A stretch of DNA of 64,000 bases from Prorocentrum cordatum (GCA_963575745.1 CAUYUJ010019616.1:650301-714300); one strand, 5' to 3'; shown: positions 20,575 to 30,846, numbered from the stretch's first letter. Numbers and translations: made by a program. Notes: generated from the letters alone by a model not told the origin.

Positions 20575-21745
20575 GCCTGGTGGTGCCTAAGGGAGGAGGA
20601 GGAGGCGGAGGAGGAGGAGGAGGGAGACTGGGAGGAGGAGGAGGGAGATTGGGAGGATGAGTAGCAGGAGGAGGAGGAGGACAGGGGGAGCAGGAGGAGG
20701 ACAGGGGGGCAGGAGGAGGAGGACGAGCAGGAGTAGGAGGAGGAGAAGTTGTTTCTATAGGGGGGGGGAGGGGGGCGGGGCGGGGGCAGCCCCTGGGGAG
20801 CACTAGGCGGCGGAGGAGGACGGCGAGGAAGAGGAGGAGCAGGACGTGGAGGAAGGAGACGGAGGACGAGGAGGAAGGGGAGGAGGACGAGGAGGAGGAG
20901 GAGGAGGTAAAGGAGGGAGGAGGAGGATGAGGGAAAGGAGGAGGAGGAGGTAAAGGAGAGAGGAGGAGGGGGTACAGAAGAGGAGGAGGAGGAGGAGGAG
21001 GAGGAGGAGGAGGAGGAGGAGGACAAGCTAGACGAGCAAGCGTCATATCTTACGTCCGACCCCTCCCTCCCATCCCATACCATTGCGTAGATCCCCTCTC
21101 GATTCGCACAGTGGGATGCCGAACTGGGCAATGATCCCGAATGGGTACTCGATGTATGGCATAGCACGGCATAGCATGGCATAGAAGAGCACGGCCACAG
21201 CCGACGTCGTCGCGTCGAGAACGCGACTCCTGCCGACAACAAGGTCAGAGGGAAATCAGAGAAGACACATAACGGTAAATGCAAATTGACGGTTTGGAAA
21301 GCGGGACGCGCATAATGAGATCAGCGTTGCAGCGGGAGCACGATGTCAAAGAACCGGAACCACGGAAATGAGACCAGCGTTGCAGTGGGAGCACGGTTGG
21401 AAGGACTGGAAGCCCGGAATCGATGCCAACGCTGCAGCAGGAGCATGATTTGCAAGAACCGAGATTATGAAATAAGGTAAGCGCTGCACCTGGTGCATGA
21501 TTTGGAAGGAATGACATAAGAACGGGAAAATGGAGCCAACGCTGTAGCGGGAGCGCCATCCTGAAAGGATCGAAAACGTTCGGATTGGAAAAAACACGTC
21601 TGAATTCTGACTTCGCCGGCATCATGTTAGAAGAAGCAATACGTGGATAAGGCCAGGACACTTCACCGGCGTCTTCGGAGGAGAGCGGAGAGTAGTATTC
21701 ATACTGTGTAATTGCGGAGGACGAGAGTGCAACCCACACGCTTCA
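20575..21745. repeat. Composite satellite, copy 2
   Basis: The order matches 10795-11600: a GGA tract (20585-21025), ACAAGCTAGACGAG, a GCATAGCACGGCATAGC stretch (21155-21190), then five or so units of about 60 bp carrying CAGCGTTGCAGCGGGAGCAC (21320-21560). The shared tail reads CGTTCGGATTGGAAAA before 21600. It is longer and more diverged than copy 1. Confidence 0.8.
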
Positions 21746-22319
21746 ACGGTGTTGCAATACACCCTCTCTCCAAGTTCCCTCTTCATAGGTCCCTACAAGA
21801 ATAGAGTTTCATTGTGGGAGGTGCCCTGTTGAAAGACAACCGGTTGCCACAACACCAGTCCTGCGACTGAATCAAAGTTCTTCCTATTGCATCTTGACGA
21901 CCCTGAACCGCGCTAGAGCACCATTCCGGGGACTTTAGCACAGCGGGTCAGCGTGACTGTTCTGCCATGACAGTCTTAAACCGCGCAGGAACACCATTCC
22001 TGGGACGTCAACCATATCAATATTTGAAAGCGTGGTAAACCGTTAAGACGGATGTGCGCAGAGCTAAGGCACGAGCCGCAGTTTGCAAACGGCCAGCCCT
22101 CACACGCGACACGCTTGCAAACTGTAAAGGCGAATGTGCGCGGCGCTGAGGCGATAGCCACATCTGCAAAACAGCCGGCCCTGCATGCGTGGACCGACCT
22201 GGTGCAAGCTCTAAGCTTCAGGGTCCTAAGTGGTGAGGAAGTCTCAGGCGAAACGCCCGGCCCGCCCCACCGACACGCCTCAGAGTGCGACGGGGAGGAG
22301 TTAGTCATCAGGAAACGGC

Positions 22320-22410
22320 TGGAGGGAGGAGGAGGAGGAGGAGGAGGAGGAGGAAGAGAAAGAGGAGGAGGAGGAGGAGAAGGAGGAGGAGGAGGACGAG
22401 GAGCAGGAGG
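22320..22410. repeat. GGA microsatellite before an exon
   Basis: The GGA array ends about 50 bp before a supported splice acceptor. The same arrangement is seen before the exon at 62938. Confidence 0.85.
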
Positions 22411-22461
22411 AGCACGAGGAGCGACCGAGGGAAGCAGTACGCGAGGAGGGCCCGCACACAG

Positions 22462-22587
22462 GCGGCGCTCGAGGCGGCGCGCGCCCGCCTGGCGGACGCG
22501 GAGGCGGCCTGCAGGCAGCTCCAGGAGTCGCTGGACCCGCTGCGGGAGGCGCCCTCCGCGGGGTGCCGGCCGCCCCATCCGGAAGGG
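22462..22587 (+). CDS. Predicted exon: coiled-coil segment (first seen exon of the large plus-strand gene)
   Basis: After CGCACACAG the frame reads 42 codons beginning AALEAARARLADAEAACRQL and ending PPHPEG, then the donor GTGTGG. It is phase 0 at both ends. Leu/Ala spacing fits a short coiled coil followed by a Pro-rich turn. Codons are almost all G/C-ending. TIR-E begins seven bases after the exon end. Phase 0 also fits the next predicted exon at 28959. Function is unknown. Confidence 0.5.
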
Positions 22588-22593
22588 GTGTGG

Positions 22594-22724
22594 GCTTGGC
22601 ATCGCTCGGACGGGTGCATTCTTCCTTCGGCGAGGACCATCGAGGAGCATCCTGAATCATCGGGCGACAAAAACCACGCACGAAACCGAGAAAAACACAG
22701 GGAATGAGCGTTCGAGCGATGGCC
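22594..22724. mobile_element. TIR-E element 2, 131 bp
   Basis: It starts GCTTGGCATCGCTCGGACG and ends TTCGAGCGATGGCC, with the same interior as 15482-15612 (CGGCGAGG, GAGGAGCATCCTGAATCATC, CACGCACGAAACC, CACAGGGAATG). The flanks TGTGG and AGTGG match at 4 of 5 bases. The left flank is the donor region of the exon ending 22587 and the right flank has AG, so this may be the intron itself. Confidence 0.75.
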
Positions 22725-23189
22725 AGTGGGGGGGGGGGGCAGGCAGCCGAGGCCCCCCACAGGGGCGCGAAGATGAGCGCGCTTCGGGCATCTCGGCTCG
22801 GGTTGGAGAGGCGCCCTTCTCCAGGGCGTCGGCGCGAGGGCGCGAGGACACCCGCGCGGGGCGCGATGCGCGAAACAAGGTGACCCAGGACCCCCATACG
22901 GATGGCTCCTTATCCGCTGAGGCGGCGGTGGTTCCGCCGCCTGCCAGGCCCTGGACCCCTTATCCACTGGTTCCTCAGCCAATGCCCTCACCGTGCCAAC
23001 TCGCATCATGAAGGAGGACCCTCGACCTGCGCCTGCCGCGCTGCCGCGGCCGCCGAGGCAGCCGCAGCGGTGGCCACCGTACAGGCCGCAGCGGCGGCCA
23101 CGGCGGCCGCATCGCGGCGGCACTTTCCGCGCGGAAGTTGCCGAATGTGCAGGCCGAGGGACGGAGGGGAACCCGTACCCCCCGCGTCG

Positions 23190-23335
23190 TGGTAACACTC
23201 ATTGGCAATTCTCGGCCTCCTGGGGACCTCGCTGGGCCCCGGGGCAATCAAATAACGGCTCGGGATGAAAAGCCGGCCCCGGGGAATGGACGACTTCGGG
23301 GGCGGCCCACGCTGTGAAGAAATCACGATACTTTG
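23190..23335 (+). repeat. DR-1 copy
   Basis: TTCTCGGCCTCCTGGGGACC, GGGGCAATCAAATAACGG, CGGGATGAAAAGCCGGCC and CCGGGGAATGGACGACTTCG are present. A GAC tract starts 15 bp further on. Confidence 0.8.
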
Positions 23336-23342
23336 GGTCTGG

Positions 23343-23402
23343 GACGGCGACGATGACGACGACGACAACGACGACGACGACGACAACGAAGACGACGACG
23401 TA
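23343..23402. repeat. GAC trinucleotide tract
   Basis: (GACGAC)n with ACG/AAC variants; low complexity. Confidence 0.88.
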
Positions 23403-25145
23403 CAGACCAGACACTGAGATGAGAGCCACTTTGGGCTCAGGATGGGCTCTGCTTTTCGGCCCCCTCCCTAGGGTTGAGTTGGGGGAACTACTAGTGAGCG
23501 AGCCTTGTCGTGGCCAGACAAGCCACTTCGTTCCTTACTTGGCGTTCCTTAAGGCACACCGACGTCTTGGTGCTTTAACACGTGGCCCCCCAGAAGCCCC
23601 GACCCCCTTCCCCCGGGGCCAGCTTCCACTGCCAACACAATTTCTAGTCGTGGTTGCTGTGCTAAGACGCGAGCGCGGCTTGAACTGCGACCCTTGGTTC
23701 AAGGGGGGCGGGGGGGGGGCGGCTGGAAGCGCGCCCTGAGCGAGGAGGTCGGGGGTTGGCAGAGGTGCCCCTGGCCCAAGGTGCCCCCAGCTTTCCGCTC
23801 CATTGTGGAGCCCCTGGGACCCCCTGGGTGCGCTGGCCCTTGGAGCCCCTCGGGCCCCCTGCAGCCCTGGCCCATGGCCCCCCCCAGGTTTTCGCACCAT
23901 TCTTCGCTCCACTTGGTGCTCTGGAGACCGTGGGGGCCTCCACGGAAATCCTGGGCTGCATCTCGGGCAACGCTCATGTCGATTCCTCCGACTCGATTCG
24001 GTCCGATGTCGATCGACTCCGTCACTCATTCGATTCGACTTCGGATTTCGATTTGGATTCCGGTATCTCAGTGGAGGCCTTCCTGGCCTTCCGATTTTTG
24101 CCGGCCGATTCGGCTCTCCCGACCTGGCTGCCGGTTTCCGCCACTCCGATCCATTTCGATCGCCGATCCGATTTACACGGTCGGGAACTTCTGGACAGCG
24201 TGGCGTTCTTCTGGTTCTGGCCCACCACGCTTCGGCGCGGTACGCTATCCACGTCCCAGGCAGAATGTTGGCTCCGTTTGTGTAGTCTTAGAATCATTTG
24301 TAGTTTAGCCTCCGCTACAGACAGCAGATCAGGGTATTCAAATTTGAATACTCAGTGGGCCTTGCTTTGCTGAGAAAATCTGGTCTTAAGTAACATTTGG
24401 CAGTTGGACTGCTCGGGGGGGGGGGGGGAAACGCTATCCACGTCCCAGACCACAGGCTGCAACGTCCCGAGCCTGTCCGAGCCCCCCGCCCCGCGGAGCG
24501 GCGCGGCACGCTGGCCGGCTGCAGGGCACAGCGTGTCACCCGGGGCCGCCGGGGCGATGGGCCATACGCACAAGTTCCCGAGCGTGTCGGCCCGGTCCTA
24601 TGGGGCCTCGCGCCCTGGGCCGGGGGGCACCTCTGGCACCCCCCGCGGGGGGGGGGATGCGCGGCGGCGCCGCCCTGTCGCCCGCGGCCGGGCGCGTGGC
24701 CGCCCGAGGGAGGCCCGCGCGGCGCCCGGCGGCCGAGGAGCCCAGAGGGCCCGGCAGGGAGGAGGAGCGTCAGCCTGCACGAGCGGCGGGCATGTCTCAG
24801 TACAGAGGCTGGCGCCATTCCGCCGACCCCCCGAGTCAGGCGATCGCAGACATGGATCCAGGGGGGCGTGGATCGCGGGGGAGATGCCCTCCCAAAAGTG
24901 CGGCACGGGCCGCATTTGGGGGAGGGCGAATCGCTAGTCCATGTTTGCGCGCCCTCGAATTCCGCCGACCCCCAGAAGAGGGATGAAGTCAACGGGGATG
25001 CTCGGGAGTCCTCTTGGGACGGAGGACTCGGAGTGTCAGTACTACTTGCCGACGAGCCATCGGCAACAGAATCCGAACCCAACCCTTGCCGATCAACGGC
25101 TCAGGCAACTCGATGGGCGGCATCATCCTCGGGCGTTGCGTCATG
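23403..25145. other. Gene-free stretch with a DR-5 copy
   Basis: A TTCGATTCGACTTCGGATTT-type degenerate GATTCG stretch lies at 23985-24090. A DR-5 copy (CCGCCCCGCGGAGCGGCGCG then GCTGCAGGGCACAGCGTGT) lies at about 24475-24560. A G13 run lies at 24416-24428. No coding sequence is supported. Confidence 0.5.
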
Positions 25146-25349
25146 GCCTTTAGAGTGCGTTAGCGTCGACTGGCGTCTTGTAGTCGATGACGTACAGTCG
25201 TCCCGGATTAATAGGTCGACCCTCCAAAGCAGAGGGTACCTTTTTGTTCTGTGTCTCGCGACCCGTGCTTCCTGCATTCCCATTGCAATGTGACCCTCGG
25301 AAGGGTCTTGTGTCCTCTCGCGTGTCCTGTCCAATGAAGTCTGACTGTA

Positions 25350-25505
25350 GGGCTGATTTAGCCTCGACTAGCGTCGATTAGCGTCGGCTAGCGCCGATTA
25401 GCGTCAATTTAGTGTCGATTTAGCGTCGAGTAGCGCCGATTAGCGCCGATTCGCAAGAGCCAACAAGATGGTATGGGAGGCTCCCGTGAGTTGCCACCGA
25501 AGGGG
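25350..25505. repeat. TAGCGTCGAT minisatellite with conserved flank, copy 2
   Basis: Units of the TAGCGTCGATTAGCG type end in CGATTCGCAAGAGCCAACAA and GTGAGTTGCC, as at 13015-13140. Confidence 0.85.
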
Positions 25506-25525
25506 GGTGAAGCACGGTGCACTTG

Positions 25526-25765
25526 GAGCCAGCTGAGGGTCTGAGGTGGCCCAGCATTGGTTCCAACCAGCAGGAAGGGGGAGTCAGGTTCGAGGTGTTG
25601 GGTTCGGTGAGGTGTTTTGGCCTTTGTCGGCCTCCAGGGGCAGTTTCCTGGGCCCGGAGACCATCAAAAACGGATCCGGGTGAACAACTAAACCAGATTG
25701 GCCTTGGGAGGGGTCCAGGAACCGATGTTGAGCGGATTTGGCCCCATCCCCCCCGTCATGAACGA
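25526..25765 (+). repeat. DR-3 copy 1, containing DR-1 wording
   Basis: GGTCTGAGGTGGCCCAGCA, CCAGCAGGAAGG, GGTTCGAGG, a DR-1-like centre (CGGCCTCCAGGGGC, GACCATCAAAAACGGATCC), then GGAGGGGTCCAGGAACCGAT. The second copy is at 44684-44930. Confidence 0.8.
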
Positions 25766-26935
25766 TGTTCTGCGGTCGTTGCCAGGCGGCGGCGGGGGCC
25801 AGGGGCCCCAGGTGTCCTCCCATCGGACAGCGGGGAGGCCGAGCTCGGGGGTGGAGGAAAGGTCCTGAGGCCCAGCACCTGGCATCGGAGCTGTGGGTTG
25901 GGCGTCGCGTAGCGGGGGGGGGCGATACATTGGGGGCCGTGAGGGCTGCAGAACAGGTGCCCTACAGGGTCCCTGAACGGCCCTTTAGCGCCCCAAAGGG
26001 TTTTTTTGGAGTCCGAGAAGTGCACCTCTCTTCCCCCCCATTTATCGCCCCCCCTCCATTAAGCGACGCCCAAGTGAGCGAGATCGAATACGCACGAGGC
26101 GATGGGCTCTGTAAGGGACCGCGCGCGTGGGGTGCGCAAGGAAGACTTGAAGTGGCCGGTTCCTGCGGTGTGGTGAGGGCAGAGTGACGACGGTGGCATG
26201 GCCTCCTGGCGAAGGGCGGCAGGGGTGGGGCGAGGAGAGGTCGGGCGAGGGTTGGGAGGGTCGCGAGCAATTTGACGAGAGTCCACGAGGTGATGAGCGC
26301 CTGATGCTGGCGGCGGGCGGCACGGGAAGGGAGGAGGCGGGAGGGCAGAGGCAGAGCCACATGGGTCCAAGCGCGACCGATGGCTGCTCAGCCTGTCCCG
26401 TACCTGGGCGGGGGCCAGCGGATTCACCAGGTGTCGGGGGGTGCGCAGTTCCCCAAGTGGCGCAGTCGGCGGGAGAATCTCGAGCGGGCCGAGGCGGAGG
26501 GAGCACGGGCGTGCGAGAAATGCGCGATTCGCGAATGTCGAAGCTCTTCCGTGCCGGGAGGGATGTCTCGATCAGCACTGTATTCTCGCAGCTCTTCCGC
26601 ACTGGTGAGTTCCCTACCTGCACCGTAGTGTCCCGTATCTGACACGGAGAGCGACAGGACAGGGAAGCAGGCAAGAGCAGGACGGACAAGGCGGGGCGGC
26701 AGACGCAAGCGGGGAACGAGGGGGGGAGAGAGGCAGACAGAGAGAAAGCGAAGGCGACAACCCTCCCGTCGAGGGTTGTCCGGCCACTCGGTGGCGGCGT
26801 CGCCGATGGCGCGCGCTCCCCGACCCAGGGGTCCCAAGCGCGCGCCGCGCGGTCCAGCGGGGGGCCCCGAGACCAGAGCGATGGTCCTTGAGCGGTGGGG
26901 TACCCCAGACGGCTTGAGCCGAGGACTGCGGAGAG

Positions 26936-27246
26936 TTGCACACACACACACAACCACAACCACAACCACAACCACAACCACAACCACAACCACAACCACA
27001 ACCACAACCACAACCACAACCACAACCACAACCACAACCACAACACACAACAACCACAACCACAACCACAACCCACAACCACAACAACAACCACAACCAC
27101 AACCACAACCACACACGCACACGCACACGCACACGCACACGCACACGCACACGCACACGCACACGCACACGCACACGCACACGCACACGCACACGCACAC
27201 GCACACGCACACGCACACGCACACGCACACGCACACGCACACACAC

Positions 27247-27336
<90 letters not shown>

Positions 27337-27395
27337 ACGCACACACACACACACACATTCACACACACACACACATTCACACACACACACAGATC
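26936..27395. repeat. Three-phase microsatellite: (ACAACC)n, (CACACG)n, (CA)n
   Basis: About 28 ACAACC units (26940-27110, interrupted) are followed by about 22 CACACG units (27112-27245). Then comes (CA)n to 27395 with ACACACATTC interruptions near the end. The minus-strand Cys-Val and plus-strand His-Thr frames are repeat artefacts. Alternating purine-pyrimidine DNA of this length could adopt Z-form. Confidence 0.95.
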
Positions 27396-27486
27396 CTGGC
27401 AAGGCCCGTCCTGGGTCCAGGATCGGAGCATGCGCCTTTGTGGCCTGGCCTGGGGGTGGGCATATGCATCGGTTGTCCCCGGGTGG

Positions 27487-27605
27487 TGTGGTGATCGCAC
27501 CGCGTGGTGAGTCAACGGGGAGTCGGGGTAATCACGTGGTTTCTGGACTCGAGTCGTTCTCCGCGGATGTCTCGAGCGACCGGGGCCTCCGAAGCCCCAA
27601 AACCT
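27487..27605 (+). repeat. DR-2 copy 1
   Basis: GGTGTGGTGATCGCACCGCG, GTGAGTCAACGGGGAGTCGG, TTTCTGGACTCGAGTCGTTC and GCGACCGGGGCCTCCGAAG match copies at 39118 and 40957. The start forms a short hairpin. Confidence 0.8.
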
Positions 27606-27904
27606 CGGGAGCCTCGAGACGGGGGTCAGTGCAAACGGGGGTCAGCCAGGGCGCCGGATCCTGCAGGATCCTGCGAAGGCCCCCTCTGGCTGACCCGGGT
27701 TAGGGAGCCGCTCGTGGCCGCGAGGCGGCCGCGCGTATTGGCTGACCCGGGTTTGCCAGGACCTGCGTTGCAGTTTTTTTTTCTTGCATTGCAGTTTTTG
27801 GTTTCCTGCTGACCCGGGTCAGAGGATCCCCGAAAACCGTGCGGCAACGGGCCGCGCGGTGAGGTCGTGGGGAATTCCGGGGTCACAGCGGGGGTCTTCC
27901 CAGA

Positions 27905-28040
27905 CCCCCGATGTGATGATTTTTTCACACCGTCGACCCCCAGAGGTCTCGACCCATTCCCTGGGACCAGGTGTTCATCCTGAGTCGTTGTTTGACGATT
28001 CCGAGGCCCGGTACGGGGCCCGAGAGGCTGACAGTAGGTC
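27905..28040 (-). repeat. DR-1 copy, reverse orientation
   Basis: CGACCCCCAGAGGTCTCGAC, CCATTCCCTGGGACCAG, TCATCCTGAGTCGTTGTTTG and GGCCCGGTACGGGGCCC are the reverse complement of the DR-1 core. Confidence 0.8.
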
Positions 28041-28225
28041 GTGGTGATTTTGGTTAACGCGAGGGGTCTGGGTAGGGCCCCGAAATACGACAGCTGTGCG
28101 CTGCTTGGTTCTCACCACGGCGGCGCGTCGCCGATGCTGCCATCTGCTCCCCGAGGAGCTCGCCCCCCGCCCCGAGAGGGCGGAGGTCCCGCTGCTGGCG
28201 AGCTGCGGGGCCCGCAGCGACAGGT

Positions 28226-28229
28226 CGCT

Positions 28230-28280
<51 letters not shown>

Positions 28281-28282
28281 TC
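28226..28282. repeat. GTC/CGT trinucleotide tract
   Basis: (GTC)18 or so, pure, gives poly-Ser, Val or Asp depending on frame. Confidence 0.92.
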
Positions 28283-28435
28283 TGCCTTCGTCGGAATCCG
28301 CCTTCGCGGGCGTCGCCCAGGTGTTCCCCCTTGGCCACGGCGCCCCTCCCCAGGCCTCCCAAATTTCGGGGTCCGAGCAGACGTGCAGAGGAGGAGAGGA
28401 TACTGAGCCAGACGTGCTCGCATCGTAGGAGGTGT

Positions 28436-28540
28436 TTCCCCATCTTCGGTCTCCAGGGGCCCCGACGAGGCCTTGGGACCGTCAGAAACGACTCAGGACG
28501 GTAAGCCAGGCCTGGGGAGGTGGTCCAGACGACGACGGAG
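28436..28540 (+). repeat. DR-1 copy
   Basis: TCGGTCTCCAGGGGCCCCG, GGGACCGTCAGAAACGACTC and AGGCCTGGGGAGGTGGTCC are recognisable but diverged. Confidence 0.7.
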
Positions 28541-28958
28541 GCCTGGGGATATCAGTACGGCTACCGGCCCGTGTTCGCCACGGCTGGATTCACTTCCGCC
28601 ACGACAAGATACCGATGCTGCTACGAACGTATCGTCTGAGCGCATCCTCAAAAAGGTACGTGGCGTACAGCGGTCTCGGTATTCTTTCTGTGTCCCCAAA
28701 GATGAATCGAAGGATCGCGCCGCATCGCCGATTCGCGGATGCATTGGCGATGCGGTCAGAGAATCGGCCGATATGGAGCCTCCTGGCGATTGAAAAGTTA
28801 GTAATCGTTGAAGCGTGTACGATCCATGCGGTGCCAGGAGACCAACACGCAGGTCTTTACGACACGTACCTACCGTAGTCGTAACGAGTTCATTCGCATC
28901 ACATTTGGGAGGCCTCCGCAGGACCACCTCGCCGCCTCGGATGTGCAACGGCTGGCAG

Positions 28959-29231
28959 CGCGCAGGCGTGGCCGCGGCGGCCGTCGTTGACTCCGGGACC
29001 GCCACGAGCCGTTGCTCCACCTCCACCGCCGTCGACTCCGGGCAGCCGCCTTACCCGAGGCCAGAGGCGCAGGGCGTCTCCCCCACGGATGCCGGGCAGG
29101 CCCCGCATCTCGCGGAGCCGCGCTGGGAGACGGCGCGGGTTTCCACCCCGTCGCAGCACTTCGTGGTGCCGGTGCGGCTGTCAGACCCCGCCTCGTCCCC
29201 GGCGCTGGCGCGGCCAGCGGCGCCCCTGAGG
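28959..29231 (+). CDS. Predicted exon of the large plus-strand gene
   Basis: With acceptor GGCTGGCAG the frame starts CGC GCA GGC GTG (phase 0); a second AG seven bases on would give phase 1. The 91 codons include VAAAAVVDSGTATSR, PYPRPEAQGVSP, HLAEPRWETARVSTPSQHF (then VVPVRLSD) and end PAAPLR at AGG 29231, followed by the donor GTGGGG. Sequence such as SQHFVVPVRLSD has ordinary protein composition, unlike the repeats around it. It joins in phase 0 to the exon at 29584. No domain is recognised. Confidence 0.55.
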
Positions 29232-29583
29232 GTGGGGCGGCGAGGTCTCGGCACATGTCCGCCGCCAGGCCCATCCTGAGCCCAGGACGTGCCTGGCCAG
29301 GGGCGGTGAGTCCGCACGCGGCAGGCATCAGTCAAAGAAGAGGTGGGCCTGCCAGCAGGTGCCCCACGGAAGCGTCTGAGCTCCCGGTGGCCCCGGGGGC
29401 CCACAGAGGCTCTGGTGCGCCTCAGGGCCATCAAATCCAGACGAAGCGCGGGCAACGAGGTTTCTTGAAAGTACGATCTCTTACCGTGTGCATGTCCGCA
29501 GCCCATGGCCAGGCCCAGCCTGGGCGCCCAGAATGCGCCCGGCCGTTGGCGGCGGACGTGCGTTGATCTCGTCGCCCGGGAAG
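29232..29583 (+). mobile_element. 352-nt GT-AG intron made of a TIR-D inverted-repeat pair
   Basis: The left arm starts GGGCGGCGAGGTCTCGGCAC and continues ATGTCCGCCGCCAGGCCCAT; the right arm ends GCGTTGATCTCGTCGCCCGG. The arms (about 29235-29315 and 29490-29581) are inverted copies of each other. Each arm also holds its own palindrome (GCCCATCCTGAGCCCAGGAC; GCCCAGCCTGGGCGCCCAG). AGGG flanks both sides (29229-29232 and 29582-29585). Phase 0 on both sides joins PAAPLR to GRPQQQP. A solitary single-hairpin member lies at 46041-46143. Confidence 0.72.
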
Positions 29584-29808
29584 GGGCGGCCCCAGCAGCA
29601 GCCGTCGGCGCCGCCAGCGCCCGCGGAGGCGGGCGGCGAGGTGGAGCGCCGCATGGCGGAGGCGGAGCGTCGGCTGGCGCTGCTGGCCGAGGAGAACGAG
29701 GCGCTGCGCCGCGAGCTGCGGCACGTGCCCGCTGCTCCTGAGGCTGCGGCCGCCGCCGCCGGCGCGCCTCCCGCGCCGGGCGGCTGCGGTGGCGTCGCTG
29801 CCGCCGGT
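29584..29808 (+). CDS. Predicted exon: leucine-zipper-like coiled coil
   Basis: After GGGAAG the frame reads GRPQQQPSAPPAPAEAGGEV, then a clean coiled coil (ERRMAEAERRLALLAEENEA followed by LRREL), then an Ala/Pro/Gly-rich tail to AAAG and the donor GTGAGAAC. Length 75 codons, phase 0 at both ends. Heptad spacing of Leu residues suggests self-association or partner binding. The following exon at 30847 is also phase 0. Confidence 0.62.
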
Positions 29809-29874
29809 GTGAGAACGGACCAGGTCTCCTGCATGGCATGTTAGGGTCTACGTCCCCAGACTCCCTCGGGCCAT

Positions 29875-30050
29875 GAACAAAAATACGACGGGCGTATTTG
29901 CTACATTGTCGGCTTCTGGGGGCCTTTACCAGGCCTCGGGACCGCCAAAGAAGGACTCAGGATGAAAAGCCAGCCCTGGGGAATGGGTCGAGACCTCTGG
30001 GGTCGCCGATGTGAAAAATTCATTGCGTCGGGGATCTGGGTTTTAGCGGG
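29875..30050 (+). repeat. DR-1 copy
   Basis: AAATACGACGGGCG, TCGGCTTCTGGGGGCC, GGGACCGCCAAAGAAGGAC, CCTGGGGAATGGGTCGAGAC, CTCTGGGGTCGCCGATGTGA and a TCGGGGATCTGGGTTTTAG tail give nearly full-length DR-1 inside the intron after 29808. Confidence 0.85.
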
Positions 30051-30132
30051 GCAAGCAGATGGTCTGGAGCTTTTGCTCGGCGTGCCGCGCCGCCAGTTCT
30101 GGCTCACCACGCACTGGCGCCGCACGCAAATC

Positions 30133-30428
30133 GTAAGTCGGGCCTGTCCCTCTACAGGAGGAAGTTCCAAAAATAGTCCAAACATAGTCGGGGGGCTATG
30201 TTTTTCACCATGTTTGTTTTTTTGTATGTTTTGTTACGAGGGGTTTGTGAGGTATTTGTAATTGTTTCGCCCCAAATCCCCGAGGAATTTCCAAAAATAG
30301 TCCAAACATAGTCGGGGGGCTATGTTTTTCACCATTTTTGTTTTTTTGTGTTTTGTTGCGTGGGGTTTGTGAGGTATTTGTAACTGTTTCGCCCCAAATC
30401 CCAGTGCAGGGGCTCACGCCCGACCCAG
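30133..30428. mobile_element. TIR-A element 3, 296 bp with internal duplication
   Basis: The left end is GTAAGTCGGGCCTGTCCC and the diverged right end is GGCTCACGCCCGACCCAG. The interior is a tandem duplication of period 124 bp (TTCCAAAAATAGTCCAAACA at 30165 and 30289). The flanks CGCAAATC and CGCGAAGC match at 6 of 8 bases. Its length is twice that of other copies because of the duplication. Confidence 0.82.
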
Positions 30429-30470
30429 CGCGAAGCATACGCCCCGGTCCCCGAGAGCCAATCTGTTCCG

Positions 30471-30795
30471 AGCCAGTCCCGGCCCTGCGCCCCGCGGAAC
30501 GGAGCGGCTCGCTGCCAGCTTGCAGGGCATGGCTCGGGCCGGACGAAAGGGGGGTTTGGGAAAGGGGGGGTTACGAAATCTGCTGCATGCAGCTGGTTTC
30601 GGCCTCACCGAGGGGCCCATTCCTCGATACATGGCCGCCTCCGGCGCCGGGAGGCGCCGGGAAAATCAGCTACGTGAGCTGATTCTCAAACCCCCCCTTT
30701 GCTATGCCCCCCTTTCGCCCGACCCGAATGGCGTGTCGCCGGGGTCGCCGCCGCGATACGCTAAGCAAAAGCTTCCGATCATCATTGGGAGGGCG
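30471..30795 (+). repeat. DR-5 copy split by a TIR-C insertion
   Basis: The left part, to 30533, has CTGCGCCCCGCGGAACGGAG and GCTTGCAGGGCATGGC. The right part from 30728 has ATGGCGTGTCGCC and CGATACGCTAAGCAAAAG. The copy at 45755-45870 reads straight through (GCAGGGCATAGCGTGCCGC), which shows that 30534-30732 is an insertion. Confidence 0.78.
30534..30727. mobile_element. TIR-C element, 194 bp
   Basis: The left end is TCGGGCCGGACGAAAGGGGG and the right end is CCCCCTTTCGCCCGACCCGA, an inverted pair with one or two mismatches over 21 bp. A second inverted pair, AATCAGCTACGTGAGCTGATT, lies inside. The 5-bp target ATGGC is duplicated at 30529-30533 and 30728-30732. It has no coding capacity, so it is non-autonomous. 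Confidence 0.85.
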
Positions 30796-30846
30796 GGCGC
30801 GAGAGGGGAGGGCAATCAGCGCGGGCAGAGGTGGGGGCACGAGCAG

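Noticed and set aside
26042-27515. Long open frames of Cys-Val, His-Thr and Val-Val repeats
   Set aside because: They are produced by (ACAACC)n, (CACACG)n and (CA)n, whose periods keep frames open.
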